From the NCBI GenBank assembly GCA_020465985.1, contig JAANYP010003248.1, positions 2,022,501-2,086,500 on the forward strand: 64,000 nt of DNA, given 5' to 3'. Position 1 is the first letter of the stretch; each line of letters starts with the position of its first letter. Source of the stretch: Centrapalus pauciflorus. Its lineage: Eukaryota; Streptophyta; Magnoliopsida; Asterales; Asteraceae. Position numbers and translations under genes: made by a program. Below are positions 50,345-62,930 of this stretch, piece after piece. The notes beneath the pieces were generated by a model that had not been told where the DNA came from, made no database searches, and saw nothing but the letters and a program-made list of their open reading frames with translations.

Positions 50345-51360
50345 TGGTGGGTATTAGGGATCTAATCGACGCCAGTCGAGTATCACCAAGCTCGAGCTCG
50401 ATCGAGCTTTGGTTTTGAAAATTGAGACTCGAGCTTGACTCGATAAACTAATCGATACTCGACTTTAGGGTTGTTATTCGGGCGGGTTAATTGGGTATCG
50501 GGTTATTCGGTTCGAGTTATTCGGGTTTGAGTGTGTGGGTTAGCTAACCGAACCCGAACCAAACAAGAGAACGGGTTAAATGGGTATCGGGTTATTCGGT
50601 TTGGGTTAAATGGGTTATTCGGTTTTGGTATAAAAAATGAAATCATCAACAAAGTAGTTTAAACAGCTTAAATGAGTTGGGTAATTTGGGTAAAACGGGT
50701 TAAATGGTTTGAGTATCAAAAAATGGGTATTTACATATTTACATTCTATATATAAACAAGACTAGTTAAAATTATAAACATATAAAAAAAAAGAAATATA
50801 TATATTAAACGGGTTATTCGGGTTATTTGGGTGCCCGAATAAACATGAATCCTACCCGTAACCCGAACCGAATTACTTATTCCGGTACCATTTAACCCAA
50901 ATAAGGAGCCCGAAAACCGAATGACCCGACCCATTTAACCCGATTAAGGTTCGGTTCGGGTGAGTTATTCGGATTCGTTTATTTTGCACACCCCTACTCG
51001 ACTTTGCTCGATTAAATTTGGGATAAATGAAATCGAAATATAAATACAAAATATTCAATCTAATTTTATCCCAACAAGTAAGAAGGATAAATATATAAGA
51101 ATGTAATTTTAAGTTTAAAGTTATATAGTTTGATTTATATTAAAGTGATAAAAATATAATATTAACAAGTTGAAGGGTAAAAATATAAACTTCTAAACTT
51201 AAGCTTGATTAGGCTCGCGCAGACTATTGTAATAGTCGAGCTCGACTTGATTACTACTTGAGTAGCTCGAGCTCAGCTCATTTAACTACGAGTCGACTTC
51301 GAGTTTTCTACGAGTCGATCCCGAGTAGCTCACGAGTTGTTTCATCTCGTTTACACCTTT
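50345..51360. mobile_element. TCGAGCTCG-rich repetitive element with a nested insertion
   Basis: Both outer parts (50365-50466 and 51190-51350) are dense in CGAGCTCGA and ACTCGA motifs, in inverse orientation, and resemble the block at 62590-62920. The middle is interrupted by the element at 50467-50994. Class is uncertain. Confidence 0.5.
50467..50994. mobile_element. hAT-type MITE with GGGTTATTCGG repeats
   Basis: Left end AGGGTTGTTATTCGGGCGGG, right end reading inversely GGGGTGTGCAAAATAAACG. Flanked by the same 11 bases, TACTCGACTTT, at 50456-50466 and 50995-51005, consistent with an 8-bp or longer target duplication. The interior has about a dozen (A/G)GGTTATTCGG(T/G) units. Confidence 0.65.
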
Positions 51361-51504
51361 CCAGTTTTCCAAAGCTTTAGATTTGTGTGTAGGGACTGTT
51401 GTCCAAGAATTCAAAGGTTTACTCATTGTGATTGACTTGTTTTTCGAATCGGAAATTGGTTAGAACTTCCAATGAAATAACATAAATCCTATAATAATAA
51501 TAAT

Positions 51505-52780
51505 GGTAAATTTTTAATTTTTGTCCTTGTGGTTATTAGTAAATTATGGACCTCGTTCTTTTCATGTCGAAATTATAATTACAGTATCTATGATCGATTC
51601 TTTTTCTTCTAATTTTGGTTCTTTGACAAATCATTTTCTACAAATGGTAGTTTTACTAATTATAATATAATAAAAATATGTAATTAACCTTCTTTTTTGT
51701 TTTTAGAAAAGTAAACAATACAAATTAAAAAAAATCTAAATATCTTTTTTATTTAATTATTGTTTTCTCTTTCTTTCTCTCTTTTGCACTCTCCCAGTCG
51801 GCCGCCACCACCCTCCTCCGGCCAGCCACCGCCACCAACCACTTTGGAATCAAACATAAAATCTTGTTTAAACCCTAATCTTGAAATTGAAACACACAAA
51901 CACATCACAAAACAGTTCAAACAATGAACCAAACCATATGAACATAATTGATAATACACCAAAAACACATGAACTCAAACAACATGATGGAGACATCAAA
52001 CCAAATAATTTGCCGATTGGGTTTGTATATTTTAGTGTATTATGGTTTGTATAAGATCTAGACATCAAACCAAAAACGCACGAACTCCATACTATCTGTA
52101 GACTTCAGGTTTCGTTCAGACTTCAAATAGATCTACACTTCAGGTTTCGTTCTTGCTTCGAACAAGGTTTGGAACATATCAATGCTTCAGGTTTTGAATA
52201 GCTCCAATTGAAGACTTAATGCTTTGAGATCTAAAGGCTGGTGGCTTTGCTCATGAGGAGAGATTATGATCGATTTTTCCTTATCTAAATGGTGGTGGCT
52301 TTCGAATAGATCTAGATCCAAACTCAAAGCTTTAGGTTTCGATCCAGATCTCTTTCTTTCAATGCCAGATTCCTTTTTCTTTCTCTATACTTGATAGAAC
52401 CGTCAAAGAAGACTACTCGCCGAGGGAGGGGTTATTTGCTGGAGAAGATGGTTGTGGGTAGTGTTGAAGGTGAACATGAAGCCACTTGTAAACGACACGA
52501 AAAAGAGCAAGAGGAGAAAGAGTTATCTTAAAAAACTATTTTCATAAGTAAAGTAAAAAAGATTTTCAAATTTTTATTGTTTAATTATATGACAAAAGTT
52601 TGTTATCCATTTTTATCATACTATAAATGGCAAATGGTAAGTTTAAAAAAAATGATCTGTCAAAAGAGCAAAACCATAACAAAAGAGTCAATCATATGTA
52701 TTGAAATTATAATTTCAATGTGAAAAATATAGGATCTATAATTTACCTATAACCATAGGGATGAAAATTCCAATTTATCC
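51505..52780. mobile_element. Mutator-like element with long terminal inverted repeats
   Basis: The first ~160 bp and the last ~170 bp are diverged inverted repeats: GGTAAATTTTTAATTTTTGT versus inverse GGATAAATTGGAATTTTCAT; TAAATTATGGACCT versus TAAATTATAGATCCT; GAAATTATAATTACAGTATC versus GAAATTATAATTTCAATACA; GACAAATCATTTT versus GACAGATCATTTT. The flanks are TAATAATAA-type on both sides, compatible with a 9-bp duplication but ambiguous. The interior (51770-52550) is GC-richer, with GTCGGCCGCCACCACCCTCC and repeated CTTCAGGTTTCGTTC, possibly captured gene DNA. Confidence 0.6.
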
Positions 52781-54302
52781 TAATAATAAATATCATAATA
52801 GTGGTATAAATAATAACAAAATTGCTTAGGACCAAAAACATGCCTTTTCAAATTGGCAAAATCAACATTTTAAAAAAGTTGAGGTACCATTAGCTTGCAA
52901 AAGTTTCAAATTAGGGATTAATGAAGTAATAAATATGTATTAGGGATTGAAACCTATTTCTTCATGACCTCAAAGATCATTTTTGTAAGGGCAATTTTAT
53001 ACATGCATCTCTCACTTTGTAAATCATACACTTCTCTCTCTTAATGTGAAGGGATATTTAAATTTAAATAATAGTCTTGCAGTATTAACAAAATAACATG
53101 TGAGTGAGACGATGTTTGATTACGAAAGTTAAAGGGTGAAAAATGTACGTATAACAACGGGCTTTATGTAAATTTGTCTAATTAAATTTGTTAATTTTGA
53201 TGTGACCATATTATGAAAAACCATGTGAATATCTCGACATTAATTATAATAACGACACACATTATTCAAGCATTCAATTCCAAATATAAATGTCACTTTC
53301 ATTTTCATATGTACATTTATTCATCATTATTATATAATAATTGCAATAAGATATCTCTTTCATACTCTCTCTTAAAATTAGGGTGAGAAAAAAAATCTGT
53401 CTTTATATTAAAAAAACAAATTAAAAAATGACATGCTTAATTATGTAAAACTTTGAAGATGGATGACCTTTACCATTGCAAATAACCATCATGTCCGTTG
53501 TAGCGATCTCACCCAAAAACAAGTTTTTTCCTCACACGAGGGACCGATTTTTTATTTCCTAAAACCTGTTAAATTTTTAGCCATTTATTTACTTATTAAT
53601 CACATAAATTTGGATTTGTTGCTTACGTATGCTTATTAATCATATTAATTTATTCATGTACATATTAATTACATAAAATTAATCGTACACATTAGTCACA
53701 TGCAATTACTTGTATATCTATATTATGATGTTAATTTTATCATCAGCGAGCTGATTATAAACAAACGACTTTATATAATAACTTTTGTTCTTTTATATAA
53801 TAGATAATGTTTTATTAAAATTTAAATATATCATTATGCTCGTGTTGAATTAAGACCTGTTGTAGTACGCCAGATTACAAAAACTCGTTATCTCAATTTG
53901 CAAACCATGATGAATGGTAAATTTTGATTATTTATAGTGTCTATAATGTATGTTATGCTATAATATGTGAGCAAGAGATAGAGGAATCATCACTCATAGA
54001 TGTGAATCGAGAAAGCAAGCCCTACAATTGAGACCATTTGACCCTATTTCCTTAAGCTTGCATATTATATGTTTGATTTAGTTTAATGTTTTATTAAATT
54101 TAATGATTATGTATCTTGTAGTTTATGATTTATTAACTCACCTAATACGTAAATATTCGTTTAAAAAATATTATTCATAAAAAAATGTATATAATCTAAT
54201 AATTAAAATGCATAAATATTAAATATCTAAAAATAAAATAAGAATATTATCATTTTTCAAAACTTATATTATTCTAGTTTTATTAATAAATATGAATAAT
54301 AA
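52781..54302. other. Intergenic, nothing recognised
   Basis: AT-rich, without open frames or bounded repeats that I could support. Confidence 0.5.
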
Positions 54303-54307
54303 CCCCC

Positions 54308-56523
54308 TCTGAAACACCCATACAACTAATACGAGTATTTCGATAACATTATACATTAATTTATACAGAGTACTTGCGGAAATACGGTCAATTTAAAACT
54401 TTTAATACTTTAACAATCATCAACGTGATTCCAAACACTTTTCATATAACACAACAGAGTGTCTGAAATCACGGAGTAATGTAATTGATGTCACAATGTT
54501 AAATCATCAGTGTGATTACAAACGAATTAATAATCATTAACTAATTCGCATAAGTCAAAAATGGAAGTCTGCTACTCCCACCCCAATCATCAACAAAATA
54601 TGGAGCTCCTATCCGTGCTCCAATCAATGTCTAACAGTTTGGTCCAGCCGGGCCTTTGCCCTTAACAGTTCCTGAAAAGGAATATAAACTAACGGGTAAA
54701 CAACAAAGTTGTTTAGTGAGTTTCTAGATTAAAGTATCATGCGATATATGAATGATGTCATGCAATGCAATGAATTTAACTAACAATCTCAGGAGGCCAA
54801 CTAATGGTTAATAAGCTACCACATTGCGGTTACCACACACAGACTTACCGTACAATTGGTTTACAATCTACTGCTCGATTACCACAGACCACAGGCTTAT
54901 CGATACGCAGTTTACAGTGATGCCATACGATTACCACACACAGGCTTATCGTTTTACAGGCAATAATGGTTACCACACTCAGGCTTACCATTATGATTCC
55001 GCTAGGTTACCACACTCAGGCTTACCGTCTCGGCGGAGAGGTCAAATGAATGATCAACAACTTATCAACCGAATGATAATATGACAACAATAATGTATGT
55101 GATGGCAAAGCATGTAAATGACAAGAATGATACGAAAGCAATAACATACAATTCATGATATGCATATAAATACATTAATGCTAGAACTCACAGTGGTGTA
55201 CAACAAGCTCTCGGCCTCAAAACCGAGTTACAGTCGTCAAAGTAGGAGTAATAATCTCCAAGGAACTTTAACCCGTCAAACCCCTACACATAGGTTCATA
55301 GTATAATTTATTATAAGTCTCACAGCTTATAATTTCTTAAATTGATTCGAATACATTAGTCGTAAGACTTAACTAATTTCGGCATTAAACCTCAATAATT
55401 ATTTTGGTGTAATTATTCTCCTAAATTGATGTCATAGACTATTATGACAAAAGATTCCATAAAATAAAAATAATTACAATTACAATTTCGGTCAAAAGTC
55501 ATCCGAAATTCGGACCAAGAGCATCCGAATTTCAGGCCATCCGAAATTCGTACTTAGCTAATGTTTCAGAGTATTTTAAGGCTGAACTGCACTTTCTGTC
55601 TTACGGATTTAATGTCAAAAATACTAAAACTTCTCTATATTTATTATAAAGAGTTTTAAAATCATTTCCAACACATATATATATATATATATATATGTAT
55701 ATAAACCCATTTTAACCACCAAAACATCATTTTTCATTTTTTTTTTATAGATTACCTAGGGTTCATATTAACTCAAACTTGGGTTTTTGAGATAAACCCA
55801 CCAAAATACATAAAACTTGCATAATATACTTTTAAAATAATGGATCTAACATATTTCATCATTTTCTTTTCAGATCTAGCCATTTCTAAGAGATCTTCAT
55901 AAAAACTCATCAAAATACATAGAAACTTGTATAATATACTTTTTAGATAATGGATCTAACATATTTCATCATTTTCTTTCAAGATCTAGTCATTTCTAAG
56001 AGATCTCCATAAAAACTCATTTGAGTTCTCATCTTCTTCATTTGAAGATGCTGGAGAGAAGAGAAAAGTAAGAGATTTATAAAAATAAGAGTTGGTACCT
56101 CTTGGATCTTCAAAAACGTACGAATCTTCCAAAAATCGGATCTTTCCTTTCTTTCTTTATTCCTCCAAAGATCTCTCTTTTCTCTCACTCTCTTTTTTTT
56201 TTCCTCTTCTTCTCTCCTTTCTCTTGGAGATGGACGAACACACACACTAATGTGTGTGTGTGTGTGTGGCGTATGATATAAGCTACAAAAGGTAACTTTT
56301 CTTTGTTTTTTTTTTCCTTTTAATCCTTAAAGTTTTCAATATTTACCATTTAAATCCTACAATTATTTTTATTTCTTTTAAGGTCCTTTCTTCATAAATC
56401 AATACGTTATTTATTATAATTTACACAACCATTTATTTATATATCACAATATTAATTAATATTCCGAATTTGTATTTCTTTACAATAAATATTAATTATC
56501 GATTAAATAATCGGGTCGTTACA
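54308..56523 (-). mobile_element. Putative solo LTR or LTR-type element
   Basis: On the minus strand it begins TGTAACGACCCGATTATTTA and ends GTGTTTCAGA. Runs of CCCCC abut both ends (54303-54307, 56524-56528). TGTAACG(A)CCC is a frequent LTR start in plants. No gag, pol or second LTR is visible. The interior has a five-unit tandem repeat (separate entry), two direct copies of a ~45-bp phrase around GGATCTAACATATTTCATCA (55842 and 55952) and a CT-rich tract near 56150-56225. The G5 flank could be chance in C-rich microsatellite DNA. Confidence 0.4.
54829..55027. repeat. Five imperfect TTACCACACTCAGGCTTACCG units
   Basis: Units at 54829-54850, 54876-54902, 54929-54951, 54968-54990 and 55005-55027, separated by 14-26 bp of unrelated linker. 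Not direct head-to-tail and not CRISPR (eukaryote, variable linkers, diverged units). Confidence 0.7.
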
Positions 56524-56533
56524 CCCCCCCCCC

Positions 56534-56624
<91 letters not shown>

Positions 56625-56626
56625 AT
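56524..56626. repeat. Compound (C)n(CA)n(TA)n(TATATG)n microsatellite
   Basis: Seen directly: C run, CA run, TA run, then about five TATATG hexamers. It abuts the putative LTR end. Confidence 0.9.
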
Positions 56627-57528
56627 AAAATATAACTAAATAACTAATTTTTCTAATAGCTATAGATATAAATAAATAAATACTTACCACTTTATCATTT
56701 TTAATATAAAAGATAAATATACTTAAGTTTTTCTAATATCTATAAACATAAATAAATAATTAATCATATTCACTCTTTGACATTATCCAATAATGTTATT
56801 TGTCATCATCATCTATTTGACATTTATTAATTTTTAGTTAATCTAAATCTAAATTTTAATAAACTATTAAATTATATAATCTGTCTATAAACTTTCAAAA
56901 ATATGTATAAAAAATCTATAATTATATCATTAAAATACATAAGTATATAATAAAATTTTAAAATAAATAAAGTTTTCTTATATTTTTTGTTATAATAACT
57001 GATATTTATATGATTTAATTTTAAATTTACGTACACATTATACAACCATTTATTAAAAAAAACTATTCGCGTAATACGTGGGTTCGTAAACTAGTTTATT
57101 TATATTTAACGATATAAGAAATATTAAATTGTATTTATCTTTTATATTTATTAATGTTTATATATATTAAATAATAAATTGTATTTATTTTTTATTTAAT
57201 TTAATAAATATTAAAATAGATATACCTTTTTAGGTGGAATGTTTTGATGCCTTGTGACAATTTTTGTTTTTTTAATTATATAGATATGATTCTGATATTA
57301 AATATATTTACTAATGTATAATATATTGAATTTTATCTTACTAAAATAACCAAGCTATAAAAATATAGAATACTAATTGCACAGTTTAAGAAGATCGAAG
57401 CTAGACGCACACCTACATGTTTATTACGATACACCCTTTTTAATTAGTAATTACACCTTTTAAATTAAAAAAATAAAATAAACTTACAACAATTGAAGAG
57501 AAATTGATTAGAGAAATTGATTGAAATC
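56627..57528. other. 3' flank of the MYB gene, AT-rich
   Basis: No gene. Two copies of a TTTTTCTAATA(G/T)CTATA phrase (56647 and 56725) and a Helitron 3' end at 57066-57094. Confidence 0.4.
57066..57094 (+). mobile_element. Helitron 3' terminus
   Basis: TTCGCGTAATACGTGGGTTC then GTAAA and CTAG before T: the same hairpin-CTAG-T end as the two Helitrons on the minus strand, here on the plus strand. The matching 5'-TC end was not found. Confidence 0.5.
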
Positions 57529-59029
57529 CTAAAACAGAAGAGGATTTGATGACTGCGAAGTGTTAGGCAGATTAAGAATGGTCTCCCAATAATTCTTGTT
57601 TTTGTCTTGATTGATGTTTTCCATCGGATCATTGAATTTGTCGCTACAAACATCATCCATCGTTGACTTGTCGTCTCTACTAGCCCTGCAACGGTTTGAA
57701 CTGCATAGCAAAAGATCCGTAAAATGTTCCAAGAAGTTATCGTTCGGCTCATCGTTATCGATGCCCAACTCGTTAAATCCTTCGATTCCATTCTCTTGAT
57801 CTCTGTATTCCTCAACTTCTTCAAGTAACTCGTAAAATTTGGTATTCGAAAGCGTAGATAATGCTGATGACTCGGATTCTCCACTTGTATTCCGAGTAAT
57901 TCCACCACTCCAAGCCTTATGTATAGATAGGTAACTGGGAGGTGGTCCGGATGCAGAGACCATCGAGCATACGGTTGAGCTCATCGACCGAAGTTTAGAC
58001 TCCTTCACCAATCTAGCTTCGGCCTCGAGCCTAGCACTCTCCCATTGAGCCATGTGACTCAAATTAGCCGTGCTCTTCCAACAACCATCATTGGACGAAA
58101 GGGTATCGTTCTTTGGTTTGTGGCTCACCGGATCGATCCCCATTTTAATCAACCGTTTTTTAAGATGAGTATTCCAGTAATTCTTGATTTCGTTATCAGT
58201 TCTCTTTGATAAATGAGTAGCTATGGCGGACCATCTTAGAAATAATTAAGACACAATAATCAAACGAAAATGTATAGTAATTAAACACAAAATGAATTAA
58301 ACGTACGAATCATAACCCTAAGAATCACAAAACATTCAAATTTAAGGTGAACTTTTGGCTTTTCTTTAATTTATGACAGAACATAATAATATAATGTATA
58401 TCAGTATATGTATTAAATCCTTTTAATTATATTTAAAAAATTAACACACATCAAATATCAAATTGAATAAAAACATCTTTTTTTTTTTTTTTTGTGATTT
58501 TATGGAATAATATTATACTTATTAAAATCTAGATCTTTTTATTTTTTTAAAAAAATGTGGAATTAGCCTAGCTTGAATCAACTGATTTTGAAATAAAAAA
58601 GAAAATTGAATAAAAATAAAAATAAAAATATATACCTGTTACCCAAGAGAGCATGAAGCTGAATTATGGTTTGTTCTTCTTGAAGACTAAATTTTCCTCT
58701 CTTAATATCAGGTCTAAGATAGTTTATCCACCTTAATCTGCAACTCTTGCCACATCTTTGCAATCCTGCATGTACACAGTTTAATTTGTTTGCTAAATTA
58801 ATTTAAAGAAATTAATTAAATATAGATAAATAAATAAAGATGATCGATCGAGGGTAGGATTAGGAAGCAGAGATATATATATATATATATATGTACCAGC
58901 TTTTGAAGGCAAAGCTCTCCAGCTGCCATGGCCATGTTGTTGAACGTAAGCTAACAGCTTCTGATCTTCTTCAGGAGTCCATGGTCCTTTCTTCAGCCCC
59001 ACCTTATCACAACATGGTGATCTTCCCAT
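57529..59029 (-). CDS. R2R3-MYB transcription factor, subgroup 9 (MIXTA/MYB16/MYB106-like)
   Basis: Three exons: 59029-58897, 58765-58636, 58234-57529, total 969 nt, 322 aa, split at the usual R2R3-MYB intron positions. R2 spans about 13-63 (KGPWTPEEDQKLLAYVQQHG, WRALPSKAGLQRCGKSCRLRW), R3 about 66-115 (RGKFSLQEEQTIIQLHALLG, RWSAIATHLSKRTDNEIKNY, WNTHLKKRL). Directly after comes the subgroup 9 signature (KMGIDPVSHKPKND, then AQWESARLEAEARLVKES at 150-167). The acidic C-terminus ends SNPLLF. Members promote conical petal cells, trichomes and cuticle formation in the epidermis; nuclear activator. Compared with the usual WTNYLRPDIKRG, residue Thr is Ile here. Start: the invariant MGRSPCCDK. A (GGGTGT)n run lies in the promoter near 59084-59108. 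Confidence 0.93.
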
Positions 59030-60553
59030 TTTCTCTTTTCTTTTTTTCTTTTTTTAAAAAATATATATATAATTTGATTAATGGTGGGTGTGGGTGTGGG
59101 TGTGGGTGACCCGCTTTATATAGTTGATGATAACAACTCACGGCGTTGCAATGGAGGGGAGGGGAGGGAGATCAGAGATGGGCAGGAAAGAATTGTCAGC
59201 GTCGTTGATGGGATAAATATTTAATAGAGATCGATGTACGATAAACAATTTCGATTTTTTTATTAAGTCAAATACATAAAATAATAATCTATTTTTATGT
59301 TTATTGTTTATAACAACCTACTTTATTTTGCTATAATCTATTTCTATAGTTTTGTACTTTTGTTACTTAAAACTTAATAAAAAATATTAGAAAAATAAGA
59401 AATGTGATATTATGTTGTTACCAATCTTACAACCATCAAACTCATATGACTTTATTTTTAAACAAATATAATATCTTAGAACCATAAAAAACATACAAAT
59501 TAAAATTTCAAACGAAAATTGTACACAAAAACATTCACTCAAAACGTTCCAAACTTAGTTAATTAGCTGTTATAATTGATAAAATAACATTCAGTGTTAT
59601 GATTGACTAAATTAATTTTAATAATATTTATAATAAAAATATATGTCAGTAGTTACAAGCAATACCAATCAACAACTTAATATTATAGTACGTTAATAAT
59701 AAATGATAATGTAAAAAATTTAGAAGGAAGTTATCATTAGTAAAATTAATATAAAACTATTGATATTTTTTATAATAAACCATACTGTCAGAAATAGAGA
59801 AAATTAAAAGCCACACGTTACAAATATGAATACTTCTAAGTTCTAATATATATTTTATGTTTATCTATCTACTAAATTATTGTCATAATTAAATTAGGAT
59901 ATAATTGTCTTTGTTACAATATATGTGGATTCGTTTTATTATTTTCATCCTGACATAATTAACATTCATCCCATTATAGGATCAAAGTAAATATGACAAA
60001 AAAAATACGCGTTGAAATAAGAAAAAATGACACGGAGACTAGATTATTAAAAATATAAAACTATGTTGGCCTTTTTTTTCAAAATAAAAACCTAAAATAT
60101 CATAGTTAGACACTTTTTACTTAAAAAACATCAAAATAACTGTAATAAATTAATGATATAAATAGACATGATAGCAGAACGGGATGGGACGGGACGAGAT
60201 GAGGATATCATTTCACATCCTTAACCTCATCCATGTTTCAATCTCCTTTGGAAAATGAGTTTGCATATGTATCCCCATCCAAAATCAGGTTCTCAACATT
60301 CTAAAAGGTTAATAAATTTAAACTAAAATAGTATTTTAAAAGGAGAAAATATGTAAATTAAATTAATTCCAACATTTTGAGTTATTTACATGTTTAATTA
60401 ATAATTTATAATATAATAAAAATCAAAAATTCTGTACAAAGGATTATATATTTATAAAGAAAAATAAAAAAAATAATATTTAAAATAAAACGAATGTTAT
60501 ATACATTGATATTTAATAACTTATAAAACATGTGATGAATCATTTATATAAAA
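59030..60553. other. MYB promoter and intergenic DNA
   Basis: The minus-strand MYB promoter occupies the left part, with a GGGTGTGGGTGT repeat (59084-59108) and a TATATA-like box (TATATAAAG inverse near 59115). The rest is AT-rich without genes. A GGGATGGGACGGGACGAGATG block near 60181 is the left edge of a repeat split by the next Helitron. Confidence 0.45.
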
Positions 60554-61624
60554 CTAGTTTATAACCCACATATTACGTGGATATTTTTAATTAAATTTAT
60601 TTATATAAAATGTATATGAGTAAAAATAAAAATATACAAAAATAATAATTGTGTTTATTTTTTATTATTTACTGATTAAAAAATAGAGTATATTTATCTT
60701 TTTTTAAAATATTAAATTGTATTTATCTTTTACTTTTTATGAGTTGTAATTATCTTTTTTGGTGAATGTAGAGGTGACACGTGACATTTGATGTTTTCCT
60801 TTATTATATATAATAATAATTTCAACAACTAATTCAAATTATTACATTTGGATCTAATTATGATTATTATGGATAATAATGATAGATATTTATTTTAGGT
60901 AAACATTAATTTTAAATGTAACAAAATCTAATTTATTACTAATTAATTAATGAAAAAAATAAAGTCAAAATTTAATGCAATTAAGTTAAGGTGTTAAATT
61001 TGGAAAAAGATGTGAAAAAATAAAATTTTCTTGTATTGTAGAAGTGACATGTGACATGAATTGCTTTGTTTTATTATAATATATAGGTTAGTCAACTCAT
61101 ATGAAATATCAATGTAAGAAGCAAAAAACTTCAATTATGTAAATGTGTATATATTTTAAAAATGATAAAATATAAAAATAGAATATCTGAAAATCAACAA
61201 TCAAAATTTATCATATTCACAATTGAAGTTTTATCAATTAAATTTTAAATATTGTTAGCAAAATAATTAACAAAAAATTTTAACTTTATTTACTACACTT
61301 CTACATTTAAATCCAATTTTTTATATTTGAATTTAACTATGATCATTAAGGATAATAATGACACATATTTATTTTAGGTAAATACTAATTTAATATTAAT
61401 TCATTAATAAAAAAATTAAAATCAAAATTTAATGTAATTAAGTTAAGGTAGTAAATTTGGAAATGAATTAAAAAAAATGGCATAGGTATAATTATTGATT
61501 TTAGTTAAGGGTATAAGAGACATTTCATAAATAATTATGAGTTGTCATTAATCTGGACCATTGATTTCTTTCCATTCAATGGTCCACAAACTCCAAGTGT
61601 TTTTCTTATTATATATAGTATAGA
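60554..61624 (-). mobile_element. Non-autonomous Helitron, copy 2
   Basis: Close relative of 47890-49174: same 5'-TCTATACTATATATAATAAG after A, same hairpin and CTAG before T, and near-continuous similarity across the body. It is 1,071 bp because about 220 bp present in copy 1 (about 48425-48648) are missing. Its flanks share no direct repeat, as normal for Helitrons. It is inserted within a repeat whose ends read GGGATGGGACGGG (60181) and CCCGTCCCATCCCCATCC (61730). Confidence 0.75.
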
Positions 61625-62584
61625 TTAAACTATCGTAATAATTTATATTACCAACATAAAATAAATTTTAAATCGAGGATTACAGTGTTTCTCATTCCGA
61701 TTATGTTAGATTGAGGATATCTTATTCCCGTCCCATCCCCATCCCTATTACTATGTCCGGTCAATTTGGAAATTCTCCGGTCAAATCGAGATAGAGTTTT
61801 CGGTTTTCCATTGAAAAGAAGTACGTGTTTTTGTGAAACCTAAATACAAAATTTAATAACCTAGAAAGTCGATCAATCAACTCAAGTTTATGTTTATTTA
61901 GATGGGACATTAATGTCACTTAACATGGAGATATATACTTTTAAGAAACCATAAGTTAGTTATAAGAAAGAACTATTGGAAAATATGAAATAATAACAAA
62001 CATATATATAACAAAAGAAATATTTATATATATTGTCAGAAGATGAAATGAAAAATTAAAAGAATGGTACAGGCTGCTCATCAAATCTTTTGTTTGAAAA
62101 TATATAACAAAGCAAGGACTTGTAAAAAACTTACCAATTTAGTATAAAAAGCCAACCAATGGCACCAACAAAAGTAAAGGCTACATATATCATCATGGTC
62201 TTTAGTACTACTATCCAAAACATATGTATTGAATATGTAATGTCCTTTAGGGGTGTAGTAGGGTCAACAATTGACTATGAGATTAAAAGGTGACAAGGTG
62301 TAGGCCATTGCCCCTTCTTCATTCTTATCATCTCAATACTCACATAACTAATCTAGGTTAATGTTAGTGTTAACTTTCGATTTGATTCAACTCATGTTGT
62401 CGTTTGTGATGTAAAAATTTGGTTGGGATCCTATTGTAAGTGTGTGTTATCGCAACAAGATAGTTTAGCTAGCAGGCAAAGAGTTTAATTTTCAGTAGGA
62501 ACAAAAGACGTGTTGATAAACTTTCTTTAGAGGAATAGACGTAAGCATCATTACATTTAGTACACTTAGGAGTAATGGTATAAG
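61625..62584. other. Intergenic, right part of the repeat split by the Helitron
   Basis: Contains CCCGTCCCATCCCCATCC near 61730, the inverse-type counterpart of the left GGGATGGGACGGG block. The remainder is featureless. Confidence 0.4.
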
Positions 62585-62930
62585 TGAATCGAACTACTTG
62601 AGCTCGACAAACCAAAAGCTTAAGTTAAATGAACTCGAGCTCTTTATTTTGAGCTTGTTTAATTTATGAGCTCGAGCTTCTGTCATCAAGCTTGCGAGTT
62701 TAAGCGATTCTAAATGACCTTGCTTAACATTAAATAATATAAAATATACAATAACATATTAAAAATAGATATACACATATACTATTGAAAATATATAATA
62801 ATTTTTTTATAATAGAAAAGTATAATATGTAATTAAATTAATAAAATAATAAATTTATATAATAAACGAGTCAAGCTACCTGGCCAAGTTAGTTACACTC
62901 AGAGCTTGGAACGAGCTAATTAATAACCAA
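62585..62930. repeat. Second copy of the CGAGCT-rich repeat
   Basis: Dense GAGCTCGA and AAGCTT motifs (ACTTGAGCTCGAC, ATGAACTCGAGCTC, TATGAGCTCGAGCTTC) at both ends, like the element at 50345-51360 but without the nested insertion. Confidence 0.45.

Noticed and set aside
54829..55027. Spaced repeats considered as a CRISPR array
   Set aside because: Repeats are diverged, linkers vary from 14 to 26 bp, the window is eukaryotic and there are no cas genes.
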